This document shows positions 9,265-17,479 of a DNA stretch of 64,000 bases, piece by piece. The notes under the pieces are model-generated. The model ran no database searches. It was not told where the DNA came from and saw only the letters and a list, made by a program, of their open reading frames with translations. How positions within the stretch are numbered: the first letter of the stretch is position 1; every line of letters begins with the position of its first letter. The DNA is from Pararhodobacter zhoushanensis. GTDB lineage: Bacteria; Pseudomonadota; Alphaproteobacteria; Rhodobacterales; Rhodobacteraceae. Both the position numbers and the translations under genes were made by a program. The stretch is from contig NZ_REEZ01000003.1 of the NCBI RefSeq assembly GCF_003990445.1, positions 124,001 through 188,000 on the forward strand, given 5' to 3'.

Positions 9265-9549
9265 GTGTCCAATGAATGGCCGCTATGGGAAGTCTTTATC
9301 CGGGGTCAGCACGGGCTGAACCACCGGCACGTCGGCAGCCTGCATGCCCCCGACGCCGAACTGGCGATGCGCCATGCGCGCGATGTCTACACCCGGCGTA
9401 ACGAGGGGGTCAGCATCTGGGTGGTGCCCTCGGCGCAGATCACCGCCTCGGCCCCGTCGGACAAGGGTCCGCTGTTCGAGCCGGCGAATGACAAGGTGTA
9501 TCGTCACCCGACGTTTTACGACATTCCCGATGAAGTGGGGCATATGTGA
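9265..9549 (+). CDS. paaB: Phenylacetyl-CoA epoxidase subunit B
   Basis: A 94-residue small subunit with the strongly conserved family sequence WPLWEVFIRG, HRHVGSLHA and ARDVYTRRNEGVSIWVV. PaaB bridges PaaA and PaaC in the multicomponent epoxygenase. The start is GTG 9265, because the only nearby ATG (9250) is out of frame and stops after eight codons, and homologues begin MSNEWPLWEVF. GAAAGGG upstream can serve as ribosome site. The stop codon overlaps the paaC start region, so the two are translationally coupled. Confidence 0.95.
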   Translation: MSNEWPLWEVFIRGQHGLNHRHVGSLHAPDAELAMRHARDVYTRRNEGVSIWVVPSAQITASAPSDKGPLFEPANDKVYRHPTFYDIPDEVGHM

Positions 9550-10394
9550 TGCCCTCGCTTCCCGATGTGATGACCCCCGACGCCGCACAACTGGCGCAGG
9601 CGGCGGGCGGCGAGGGGCGCGCGCCCTTGGAGACGGGCTCGCCCGAGCATGACCTTTTCACCGGGCTGACTCGGCTGGGCGATACCACGCTGATTCTGGG
9701 ACACCGGGTCAGCGAATGGTGCGGGCTGGCGCCGGTGCTGGAAGAGGACATCGCGCTGGCCAATATGGCGCTGGACCTGATCGGGCAGACGCAGCTGTGG
9801 CTGGGGCTGGCCGGTGAGGTCGAGGGCCGGGGCCGCGACGCGGATGCGCTGGCCTTTCGGCGCGACGGCTGGGAGTTCCACAATCTGCTGCTGGTCGAGC
9901 GCCCGAATGGCGATTTCGGCCGGACGCTGATGCGCCAGTTCCTGTTTGACGCCTATCACCTGCCGCTCTTGAAGGCGCTGGAAGGTTCGACCAACCCGCG
10001 CATCGCCGAAATCGCGGCGAAGGCGGGCAAGGAAGTGGCCTATCACGTCGAGCGCTCCGCCGATCTGGTGATCCGGCTGGGCGATGGCACCGACGAGAGC
10101 CACGCGCGCATGCAATCCTCGCTGGACGCGCTCTGGGGCTATACCGGCGAGGCGTTTATCGGCGATGCGGTTGACGCCCGGCTGGGCGAGGCCGGGGTCA
10201 TGCCCGCGCCCGAAAGCCTGCGCTCCGACTGGGACCGGACCGTCAACGCGGTGCTGGCCGAGGCGACGCTGGAGCGCCCGGCGAGCGACTTTGCCCACAA
10301 GGGTGGCAAGCAGGGCCGGCACAGCGAGCATCTGGGTCATCTGCTGACGTCGATGCAGTGGCTGCAGCGCTCGTATCCTGACGCCACGTGGTAA
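9549..10394 (+). CDS. paaC: Phenylacetyl-CoA epoxidase structural subunit C
   Basis: A 281-residue ferritin-like partner of PaaA. Family features are GDTTLILGHRVSEWCGLAPVLEEDIALANMALDLIGQ-type helices near residue 45 and KEVAYHVERSADLVIRLGDGT near residue 165. In PaaC the iron-ligand positions are degenerate and the subunit is structural; here the second motif reads EVAYH, not ExxH, as expected. ATG 9549 overlaps the paaB stop as TGATG; GTG 9546 would add one residue and cannot be excluded. paaD starts one base after the paaC stop. Confidence 0.93.
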   Translation: MPSLPDVMTPDAAQLAQAAGGEGRAPLETGSPEHDLFTGLTRLGDTTLILGHRVSEWCGLAPVLEEDIALANMALDLIGQTQLWLGLAGEVEGRGRDADALAFRRDGWEFHNLLLVERPNGDFGRTLMRQFLFDAYHLPLLKALEGSTNPRIAEIAAKAGKEVAYHVERSADLVIRLGDGTDESHARMQSSLDALWGYTGEAFIGDAVDARLGEAGVMPAPESLRSDWDRTVNAVLAEATLERPASDFAHKGGKQGRHSEHLGHLLTSMQWLQRSYPDATW

Positions 10395-10395
10395 G

Positions 10396-10908
10396 ATGAA
10401 ACCCGCCGTCGAACAGGTCTGGCAGTGGCTGGGCGAGGTGCCGGACCCGGAAATCCCGGTGATCTCGCTCACCGATCTGGGGGTCATCCGCGACGTCGCC
10501 TATGAGGGCGACACGCTGGTGGTCACGGTCACGCCGACCTATTCGGGCTGCCCGGCGACGGCGGTGATCAATCTCGATATCGAGAACAAGCTGCGCGACA
10601 ACGGCGTCACCGATCTGCGCCTGAGCCGTCAGTTGTCACCGCCCTGGAGCAGCGACTGGATCAACCCGGCTGCGCGCGAGGCGCTCAAGGACTACGGCAT
10701 CGCGCCGCCCATTGACGGCACCGCCGCCGATGGCGTGCTGGCCGGGCGCATCGCGCGGCTGGGCGGGGCTGGCAATCTGGTGGTGGCCTGCCCGCGCTGT
10801 GGGTCAAACCATACCGAGAAGATCAGCCAGTTCGGCTCGACCCCCTGCAAAGCGGCGTATCAGTGCCGCGACTGTCTGGAACCCTTCGACTATTTCAAAT
10901 GTATTTGA
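10396..10908 (+). CDS. paaD: Phenylacetyl-CoA epoxidase maturation/assembly protein D
   Basis: A 170-residue protein with an N-terminal MIP18/DUF59 domain (EVPDPEIPVISLTDLGVI, PTYSGCPAT) and a C-terminal zinc-ribbon-like tail with CPRC, a lone Cys, CRDC and a final FKCI. Related DUF59 proteins act in Fe-S cluster assembly, and PaaD is thought to help mature the epoxygenase or its reductase. All cysteines of the tail are present. The gene is packed between paaC (1-base gap) and paaE (9-base gap). Confidence 0.94.
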   Translation: MKPAVEQVWQWLGEVPDPEIPVISLTDLGVIRDVAYEGDTLVVTVTPTYSGCPATAVINLDIENKLRDNGVTDLRLSRQLSPPWSSDWINPAAREALKDYGIAPPIDGTAADGVLAGRIARLGGAGNLVVACPRCGSNHTEKISQFGSTPCKAAYQCRDCLEPFDYFKCI

Positions 10909-10917
10909 GGCACTGAC

Positions 10918-11991
10918 ATGGCCCGTTTCCTGCCCCTTGAAGTGACCGACGTCCGCAAGGACACCCGCGACGCCGTCGTCGTCACCCTGCGCCCGCGCCC
11001 CGAGGATGCGGCGCGCTTTGCCTTCATTCAGGGCCAGTACCTGACCTTTCGCCGCGAGTTCGACGGCGAGGAGCTGCGCCGCTCGTATTCGATCTGCGCC
11101 GGGCTGGACGAGGGGCTGCTGAAGGTTGGCATCAAGCGTGTCGATGGCGGCGCGTTCAGCACCTGGGCGAATGAGAACCTCGCACCCGGCGCGGTGATCG
11201 AAGCCATGCCGCCGATGGGCAATTTCCACACTGCCTTGCAGGCTGAAACACCCCGGCACTATCTGGGTTTTGCCGGCGGGTCAGGCATCACGCCGGTGCT
11301 GTCGATCCTGAAAACCGTGCTGGCGCGCGAACCCAAATCGCGCTTCACGCTGGTCTATGCAAACCGGCAGATCAACTCGATCATGTTCCGCGAAGATCTT
11401 GAGGATTTGAAGAATTCCTACCTTGGGCGGCTGTCTGTGCTGCATGTGCTCGAGGCAGAAGGTCAGGAAATCGACCTGTTCACAGGCCGCATCGACGCCG
11501 AGAAAATGTCTGCCCTTTTCACCCATTGGGTCGATCCGGCCAGTGTCGATACCGCATTCATATGCGGGCCCGAACCCATGATGTTGACCATCGCCGACAG
11601 CCTCAAGGCCAACGGACTGAGTGACACGCAGATCAAGTTCGAGCTGTTCGCCAGCGGGCAGCCGGGCCGCGCCAAGACCAAGGCGGTGAGCACGGTTGCC
11701 GACAGCGGCGAGGCTTGCGAGGCGACCGTTACACTGGACGGCACCACCCGTACCTTCCGAATGCCCAAGACCGGGGAGAGCCTGCTCGACGCGGCGCTGT
11801 CGAACCGGCTGGACGCGCCCTATGCCTGCAAGGCCGGGGTCTGCTCGACCTGCCGCGCCAAGGTGCTTGAGGGCGAGGTCGAGATGATGACCAACCACGC
11901 GCTTGAGGATTACGAGGTCCGGCAAGGCTATGTGCTGACCTGCCAATGCTACCCACTAAGCGACCGCGTGGTCGTGAGCTATGACCAGTAA
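10918..11991 (+). CDS. paaE: Phenylacetyl-CoA epoxidase reductase subunit E
   Basis: A 357-residue reductase passing electrons from NAD(P)H to the PaaABC oxygenase. In order it has an FAD-binding domain (RRSYSIC at about residue 58), an NAD(P)-binding domain (GFAGGSGITPVLSI, and FICGPEPMM near residue 220) and a C-terminal plant-type 2Fe-2S ferredoxin domain with CKAGVCSTC and a distal Cys in TCQCYP. Length and order match known PaaE. It follows paaD by 9 bases and precedes an additional ferritin-like gene by 15. Confidence 0.95.
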   Translation: MARFLPLEVTDVRKDTRDAVVVTLRPRPEDAARFAFIQGQYLTFRREFDGEELRRSYSICAGLDEGLLKVGIKRVDGGAFSTWANENLAPGAVIEAMPPMGNFHTALQAETPRHYLGFAGGSGITPVLSILKTVLAREPKSRFTLVYANRQINSIMFREDLEDLKNSYLGRLSVLHVLEAEGQEIDLFTGRIDAEKMSALFTHWVDPASVDTAFICGPEPMMLTIADSLKANGLSDTQIKFELFASGQPGRAKTKAVSTVADSGEACEATVTLDGTTRTFRMPKTGESLLDAALSNRLDAPYACKAGVCSTCRAKVLEGEVEMMTNHALEDYEVRQGYVLTCQCYPLSDRVVVSYDQ

Positions 11992-12006
11992 CCCGGGGGA
12001 GCGATC

Positions 12007-12756
12007 ATGACCGATATGAGCATCGAGGACTATCTCGCCCATGGCGGCAAGCTGACCTCGCCGGGGAATGTTCCGGCGCGCTATCGCGGCGAGCTTTTGC
12101 GCCTGATGGCGTCATTTGTGGACAGCGAACTGGCGGCCTCGGCCGGGTTCGCCGACACGATCAACGATGCGCCGGGCATCAAAAGCCGCATCGCCGCCGC
12201 GCGGATCACGCTGGAAAAGGCCGACCATGCCGAGCGCGTGTTGCGCCTGATGTCGGAATTCGGCGTCGATACCGAGCGGTATGAAGACGTCCACCCTTGG
12301 GCTGCGCGCGTCGCGCGTGACGCCGATCTGGGCGCGCAGCGCCATGGCGGCGACATGCGGCTGTCGGTGTTCCACTACCCGCTGACCGGCTGGATCGACG
12401 CCGTGGTGATGAACGTGTTGCAGGGGCTGGCGGCCAAGGTGCAGTTGGCCGAGCTGTCGCAGGTCTCGTACCAGCCGCTGGCCGAGGTGTTCCGCGCCAT
12501 CGCCCCGACCGAGACGCGCCATGCCGAGCTGGGCGTCGAGGGGCTGGCGCAGATCGTCCAGTCCGAAGAGGGGCGCGCCGCCGCCGAAGCCTCGATCGCC
12601 TACTGGCGGCCCCATGTTGCCGCCGGTTTCGGCGCGACCAATTCGGCCCGTTACGAGCGGCTGTCGCGGCTTGGCCTGCGCCACCGCCCTAACGCCGCCA
12701 TGCTGGCCGAGTGGGAGGCGACCCTTGCCACCACGCTGGCCGATCTGTCTCTCTGA
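12007..12756 (+). CDS. Additional PaaA/PaaC-family ferritin-like protein
   Basis: A 249-residue helical protein that I assign to the phenylacetic acid catabolic (PaaA/PaaC) ferritin-like family from its helix pattern and the ETRHAE motif at about residue 177. The first ligand motif reads LEKADHAE, with Lys at the usual Glu position of ExxH, so the metal site may be incomplete. It is neither paaA nor paaC, both of which are present, and it sits between paaE and paaZ with operon spacing (15 and 11 bases). Its role is unknown; a structural, regulatory or alternative oxygenase subunit is possible. Confidence 0.75.
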   Translation: MTDMSIEDYLAHGGKLTSPGNVPARYRGELLRLMASFVDSELAASAGFADTINDAPGIKSRIAAARITLEKADHAERVLRLMSEFGVDTERYEDVHPWAARVARDADLGAQRHGGDMRLSVFHYPLTGWIDAVVMNVLQGLAAKVQLAELSQVSYQPLAEVFRAIAPTETRHAELGVEGLAQIVQSEEGRAAAEASIAYWRPHVAAGFGATNSARYERLSRLGLRHRPNAAMLAEWEATLATTLADLSL

Positions 12757-12767
12757 AAGGACGCGCG

Positions 12768-14816
12768 ATGAACGCTCAGACCCCTTACGCGCTGAAAAGC
12801 TACATCTGCGGTGACTGGAAAGCCGGGGCCCGCGACGGCGTGCTGTTGCGCGATGCGGGCACCGGCGCGCCGGTTGCGACCATCGACGCCAGCGGCATCG
12901 ACATGGCCGAGGCGCTGGCCTATGGCCGTGCCTCCGGTGCGGCGCTGCGGGCGATGAGTTTCCACCAGCGCGCCGAGATGCTCAAGGCGCTGGCCAAGGC
13001 GCTGAGCGCGCAAAAGGATGCCTTCCACGCGCTGTCGCTGGCCACCGGGGCCACGCCGCGCGACGGCATGGTCGACATCGAGGGCGGCTTTCACACGCTG
13101 TTTTCCTATTCCAGCCAGGGACGGCGCGAGCTGCCAAATACCAAGCTGCTGGTCGAAGGCTCGGTTGAGGGGCTGTCCAAGGACGGCAGCTTCAGCGCCC
13201 AGCACATTCTGACGCCGCTGCAGGGCGTGGCGGTGCATATCAACGCCTTCAACTTCCCGGTCTGGGGGATGCTCGAGAAACTGGCACCGACGCTACTGGC
13301 GGGCATGCCCGCGATCATCAAACCGGCCTCGCAGACGGCCTATCTGACCGAACTGGTGGTCCGCGCGATCATCGAGACCGGCATCCTGCCGACGGGCGCG
13401 CTGCAACTGATTTGCGGCTCGACCGGCGACCTGCTGGACCATGTGACCGGGCAGGACGTGGTGACCTTTACTGGCTCGGCCTCGACCGGGCGGATGCTGC
13501 GCACGTCGAAAGCGATCGTCGAGAATTCGGTGCGCTTCACGATGGAAGCTGACAGCCTGAACGCCTCCGTACTGGGGCCGGATGCCGTGGCAGGCACGCC
13601 CGAGTTCGACCTCTTCGTCAAGGAAGTCACCCGCGAGATGACCGTCAAGGCGGGCCAGAAATGCACCGCTATCCGCCGCGTTCTGGTGCCCCGGGCGCAG
13701 GCTGACGCGGTGATCGCGGCGCTGGGCGAGGCGCTGGGCAAGATGAACGCCGGTCTGCCGGGCGACGCCGCCACCCGCATGGGCGCGCTGGCCAGCCACG
13801 CGCAGCGCGACGAAGTCCGCGCCCGCATCCGCGATCTGCAGGCCGATGGCGAGATCGTCGTCGGCGACCCGGACGCGGTGAGCGTCAGCTCGGGTGATCC
13901 CGACGAGGGCGCGTTCCTCAATCCGGTGGTGCTCTATTGCGATCAGCCTTTGAGCGCCAAAGCCGCGCATGATGTCGAAGCCTTCGGGCCGGTCAGCACC
14001 GTCATGGCCTATGACGACCTCGATGAGGCGATTGCCCTGACGCAACGCGGCAAAGGCTCGCTGGCCGCGTCGGTGTTCACCAATGCACCCGAGGTCGCCG
14101 AGGCCGCCGTGCTCGGCATGGCCCCGTTCCACGGCCGCATCCTGCTGGGCAATCGCGCCAGCGCGAAAACCTCGACCGGCCACGGCGCGCCGCTGCCCAA
14201 TCTGGTGCACGGCGGGCCGGGCCGCGCCGGTGGCGGTGAGGAAATGGGCGGCATCCGCGGCGTGAAACACTTCATGCAGCGCACGGCGGTGCAGGGCACG
14301 CCCGCGCTGCTCAGTGCGGTGACGGGGCGCTGGATCGAGGGCGCTCCAACCCGCGCCGACTGCCACCCGTTCCGCAAATCGCTGGAAACGCTAAAGGTCG
14401 GCGACCAGATCGTTACGGCGACGCGGGAGGTCACGCTTGAGGACATCGAGCATTTCGCGGCCTTCACCGGCGACACCTTCTACGCCCACATGGACGAAGA
14501 CGCCGCCCGCGCCAACCCGTTCTTCGACGGCCGCGTCGCGCACGGCTACCTGATCGTCAGCTTCGCCGCCGGGCTGTTCGTGCAGCCCGATCCCGGCCCG
14601 GTGCTGGCCAATTACGGCGTCGACAACCTGCGCTTCCTGACCCCGGTGAACCCCGGCGACGTGCTCGGCGTCCGGTTGACCTGCAAAGAGATCAACCCCC
14701 GCGAAAACGCCGAACACGGCGAGGTGCGCTGGGATTGTCAGGTGACCAATCAGGACGGAGCGGTGGTCGCGCAATACGACGTGCTGACCATGGTGGCCAA
14801 AACCTGGCCGCAGTAA
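12768..14816 (+). CDS. paaZ: Oxepin-CoA hydrolase/3-oxo-5,6-dehydrosuberyl-CoA semialdehyde dehydrogenase
   Basis: A 682-residue bifunctional enzyme. The N-terminal ~520 residues are an aldehyde dehydrogenase with FTGSASTGR, the catalytic Glu in FTMEADSLNAS and Cys in AGQKCTAIRR. The C-terminal ~150 residues are a MaoC/R-hydratase domain with FTGDTFYAHMDEDAAR and FFDGRVAHGYL. PaaZ opens the oxepin-CoA ring and oxidises the resulting aldehyde. ATG 12768 has AAAGGA upstream; an earlier in-frame start at 12711 would overlap the preceding gene by 46 bases and is rejected. It is the last gene of the cluster; no paaK or paaFGHI follows. Confidence 0.96.
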   Translation: MNAQTPYALKSYICGDWKAGARDGVLLRDAGTGAPVATIDASGIDMAEALAYGRASGAALRAMSFHQRAEMLKALAKALSAQKDAFHALSLATGATPRDGMVDIEGGFHTLFSYSSQGRRELPNTKLLVEGSVEGLSKDGSFSAQHILTPLQGVAVHINAFNFPVWGMLEKLAPTLLAGMPAIIKPASQTAYLTELVVRAIIETGILPTGALQLICGSTGDLLDHVTGQDVVTFTGSASTGRMLRTSKAIVENSVRFTMEADSLNASVLGPDAVAGTPEFDLFVKEVTREMTVKAGQKCTAIRRVLVPRAQADAVIAALGEALGKMNAGLPGDAATRMGALASHAQRDEVRARIRDLQADGEIVVGDPDAVSVSSGDPDEGAFLNPVVLYCDQPLSAKAAHDVEAFGPVSTVMAYDDLDEAIALTQRGKGSLAASVFTNAPEVAEAAVLGMAPFHGRILLGNRASAKTSTGHGAPLPNLVHGGPGRAGGGEEMGGIRGVKHFMQRTAVQGTPALLSAVTGRWIEGAPTRADCHPFRKSLETLKVGDQIVTATREVTLEDIEHFAAFTGDTFYAHMDEDAARANPFFDGRVAHGYLIVSFAAGLFVQPDPGPVLANYGVDNLRFLTPVNPGDVLGVRLTCKEINPRENAEHGEVRWDCQVTNQDGAVVAQYDVLTMVAKTWPQ

Positions 14817-15081
14817 GGGCATTACCGGCGCGCGCCCCACAGGCCGACCGGGAGGGTTTTCCACCCTCCCGGACCCTCCCGGAGGATATTTGCAGAGCAA
14901 AGAGGGGCGTTAACGAAGGGTTAACCGCGCTTTCTTTGCTCCCTAAATATCCTCGGGGGGTGAATTCGCTGAAAGCGAAGAGGGGGGTCCGAGGACCCCC
15001 TTGTTGCGCGCCGCGACAGCGGCGCGCCGGGTCGCGTGAGGGCGAGGCGGCGTCAGCCGTCTCGGCCGAGGGCGAAACCCC
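14817..15081. repeat. Palindromic intergenic element, copy B (paired, inverted)
   Basis: This convergent gap between paaZ and pyrF is filled with secondary structure. A 9-bp stem CCGGGAGGG/CCCTCCCGG (14848-14872) is followed by GGATATTT (14884-14891) and its inverted partner AAATATCC (14945-14952). The intervening bases include GTTAAC- and TTAACC-type sequences, and GCAGAGCAAAGAG pairs loosely with CTTTCTTTGCTCC. Then come CTCGGGGGG, TGAAT, a TTCGC/GCGAA hairpin and an 8-bp GGGGGTCC/GGACCCCC hairpin. It could act as a bidirectional terminator; no gene is seen. Confidence 0.7.
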
Positions 15082-15810
15082 TCACCGGCTTGCAAGGTCC
15101 GCCACGATGGCGCGGGCTGCCGCGACCGGGTCGGTTGCCGCCCAGACCGGTCGGCCGACGACGATGTGATCCGCGCCGTTGCGCACCGCGTCTGACGGCG
15201 TTGCGATGCGTTTCTGATCGTTCGAGGCGCTGCCAGCCGGGCGTACCCCCGGCGTCACGATCAGCCGACCTGCCGCATTGGGCAGCGCGCGGATCATCGC
15301 GGCCTCGAAGGGGCTGGCGATCACGCCGTCAGCCCCGGCCTCGAACGCCCGCGCCGCGCGCTCGGTCACGATCTCGGCGATGTCGCCGGGCTTGATCATG
15401 GCTCCGTCCAGATCGGCGCGGTCCATCGAGGTCAGCACCGTGACGCCCAGAATTTTCAGTCCCGTGCCCGCCGCGCCTTGCTTGGCGGCTTGCACGACCA
15501 TCGGATCGCCATGCACGGTCAGAAAGTCGAGATTGTACTGGGCGATACCGCGTACTGCCGCTTCAACCGTTGCCGGAATGTCGAAAAACTTCATGTCCAG
15601 GAAGATGCGTTTGCCCCGTTCCTGTTTCAGCTCATTCGCCAGGGCCAGCCCGCCGCCGGTCAGCATGCCCAGACCGATCTTGTAGAAACTGACCTGATCA
15701 CCGATCCGCTCGGCGATCTCGAGTCCCTGCACCACATTGGGCACGTCCAGCGCCACGATCAGGCGGTCGTCGGCGGGCAGGTTGTCTTGGGCATGGGCGG
15801 GCATGGACAT
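15082..15810 (-). CDS. pyrF: Orotidine 5'-phosphate decarboxylase
   Basis: A 242-residue enzyme making UMP from OMP, the last step of de novo pyrimidine synthesis. It shows RLIVALDVPN, the substrate Lys in FYKIGLGML, the catalytic FLDMKFFDIPATV block (D-x-K-x-x-D) and VTPGVRPAG and IVVGRP phosphate-binding loops. ATG 15810 has CAGGAGA upstream; the longer upstream frame overlaps a divergent hydrolase gene. It faces paaZ tail to tail across the repeat region. Confidence 0.96.
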   Translation of the reverse strand: MSMPAHAQDNLPADDRLIVALDVPNVVQGLEIAERIGDQVSFYKIGLGMLTGGGLALANELKQERGKRIFLDMKFFDIPATVEAAVRGIAQYNLDFLTVHGDPMVVQAAKQGAAGTGLKILGVTVLTSMDRADLDGAMIKPGDIAEIVTERAARAFEAGADGVIASPFEAAMIRALPNAAGRLIVTPGVRPAGSASNDQKRIATPSDAVRNGADHIVVGRPVWAATDPVAAARAIVADLASR

Positions 15811-15918
15811 GGCGCAGTCTCCTGAGGGCACGGGTTCTTGGGGGCTGGCGCGCTGATACGCGCATTGCCGCAGCCGGGCAAGCTTGCGCATTGGCTGCAC
15901 CGGGGGCAGCATGGCGTC

Positions 15919-17046
15919 ATGACGCAAACAGCCCCCAACCGCATTGACGGCACCCGCCCCGATTCGCCCTGTCTTTCCGGGCATGGCACATGGCCCGTCG
16001 GGGTGCAGACCCTGACGCTGACCGATCCCGCGCGGGTCGATCTGGACGGCGAGACTCGCCCACGCCCTTTGACCGTCGAGCTGTGGTATCCCGCCGCGCC
16101 CGGCACCGCACCGGGCGGCAGCTACGACACGTTGCTGCGCGACGGCGAGACGCCGGTCACCGTGCACGGCAGCGCCGCGCGCGATGCCGACCCTGCGCAG
16201 GCGCGCTGGCCTTTGGTGCTGATCAGCCACGGCTATCCCGGCAACCGCTTTCTGATGAGCCATCTGGCCGAGGCGTTGGCCTCGCGCGGGTATCTGGTCG
16301 CCGCGGCGGATCATCCGTTGAGCACCTATCAGGATCAGGGCCCGTTTGGCGCGACGCTTTATCACCGGCCGCTGGATCAGCGGTTTCTGCTGGGAGCGCT
16401 GGCCGGGCATCCGCTGGCGCTGCCTGATACCGCGGCCGTGATCGGCTATTCGATGGGGGGCTACGGCGCCTTGGTGACCGCCGGGGCCGGGCTGGTTGAC
16501 GGAATGGAGGCGCATGAGCAAGCCCCGGCGGGCGGGCTGCTCGCCGTCCATCTGGCGCGAAACCTGCCGCTGCCGCCTGCCAATCTGCGCGCGGTCATTG
16601 CCTTTGGGCCGTGGGGCAACGGGCATGGCGTCTGGTCACCCGAAGGGCTGAGCGGCATCGCCTTGCCGCTGTTGGTGATCGCGGGCAGCGTCGATACCGT
16701 GTCGGTCTATGAGGGGATGCGCGGCATCGCCCGGGACGCGGGCGGCACGCTTCAGACCTTCGTCAACGCCGGCCACAATGCCGGTGCGCCGATCCCGGCC
16801 CCGGCCGAGAGCCATGCGCATAGCGAGAAACTCGGCTGGGCGCCGTTCCTGCATTACGCCGATCCGGTCTGGGACTCGGTACGGATGAACGCCATCGCCC
16901 AGCATTTCGCCGCCGCATTTCTGGACCGGCACCTGAAGGGCGAGACCGCGCGCGATGCGCTGCTTGCGCCCGTGACGGCGCTGGGTGCCGAGGCCGGGTT
17001 TGGCGACGGGATGGCCGCTGGGCTGACGGTCGAGAGCTGGGCGTAA
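15919..17046 (+). CDS. Alpha/beta hydrolase, dienelactone hydrolase/PAF-acetylhydrolase-like
   Basis: A 375-residue alpha/beta hydrolase. GYSMGGYG is the nucleophile elbow (Ser at about residue 182), VLISHGYPGNR carries the oxyanion loop and AGSVDTVS and NAGHNAG are placed like the acid and histidine regions. The early ELWYPA block is typical of predicted dienelactone hydrolases and PAF-acetylhydrolase-like proteins. No signal peptide is obvious. Its substrate is unknown. The ribosome site before ATG 15919 is weak (GGGGGCAGC about ten bases upstream). It is divergent from pyrF and 6 bases upstream of the RES-domain gene. Confidence 0.75.
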   Translation: MTQTAPNRIDGTRPDSPCLSGHGTWPVGVQTLTLTDPARVDLDGETRPRPLTVELWYPAAPGTAPGGSYDTLLRDGETPVTVHGSAARDADPAQARWPLVLISHGYPGNRFLMSHLAEALASRGYLVAAADHPLSTYQDQGPFGATLYHRPLDQRFLLGALAGHPLALPDTAAVIGYSMGGYGALVTAGAGLVDGMEAHEQAPAGGLLAVHLARNLPLPPANLRAVIAFGPWGNGHGVWSPEGLSGIALPLLVIAGSVDTVSVYEGMRGIARDAGGTLQTFVNAGHNAGAPIPAPAESHAHSEKLGWAPFLHYADPVWDSVRMNAIAQHFAAAFLDRHLKGETARDALLAPVTALGAEAGFGDGMAAGLTVESWA

Positions 17047-17052
17047 GGGCTG

Positions 17053-17472
17053 ATGCTGCCCTTTGACGGTCCGGTGTGGCGGCTCTTGCCGCGCGGCATG
17101 GCCGCTGATGCTGCGGCCCGCGCGCCCGAAGGGCGGTTTCACCATGCCGGACAGATCGCGGCCTATGCCTCGCTGAGTGCCGAGGGGGCGCATGTGGCGA
17201 TCAAGCGGTATCTGGGTGACGGGGCTGAGCGGGTGCTCATCCCGATGTGGCTGCGCGCCGAGCGTGTGGATGATGCGCGCGGCAACCCGGCAGTGTCTGT
17301 CGTCTGGCAGGACATCCGCGCGGCCGGTCAGCCTGCGCCGACATGGGCGCTGTCGGATGCCGCTCGGGCGGCGGGGGCGCAGGCGATGCTGTACAGTTCG
17401 CGCTCGCGGCCGGATCTTGCGCATATCGTGGTGTTCGACACGCGCTGCCTGCGACGAAACTCAACGGCTTAG
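17053..17472 (+). CDS. RES-domain protein (possible NAD+-degrading family), no partner antitoxin
   Basis: A 139-residue protein whose layout resembles the RES domain: early Arg (WRLLPRG), GRFHHAGQIAAYASLS, AHVAIKRYLGDG and a C-terminal LAHIVVFDTRCL. RES toxins such as those paired with Xre/MbcA-type antitoxins consume NAD+, but solitary RES proteins also occur. No small Xre/DUF2384 gene lies next to it; the neighbours are a hydrolase upstream (6 bases, probably cotranscribed) and a convergent Usp gene. The NAD-consuming activity is inferred from family only. Confidence 0.6.
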   Translation: MLPFDGPVWRLLPRGMAADAAARAPEGRFHHAGQIAAYASLSAEGAHVAIKRYLGDGAERVLIPMWLRAERVDDARGNPAVSVVWQDIRAAGQPAPTWALSDAARAAGAQAMLYSSRSRPDLAHIVVFDTRCLRRNSTA

Positions 17473-17479
17473 CCGCAGA

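Noticed and set aside
9250-9276. ATG 9250 as paaB start
   Set aside because: Out of frame with the conserved PaaB sequence and stops after eight codons; GTG 9265 fits the family.
12711-12767. Earlier paaZ start
   Set aside because: Would overlap the preceding gene by 46 bases; ATG 12768 has a ribosome site and matches the conserved N terminus.
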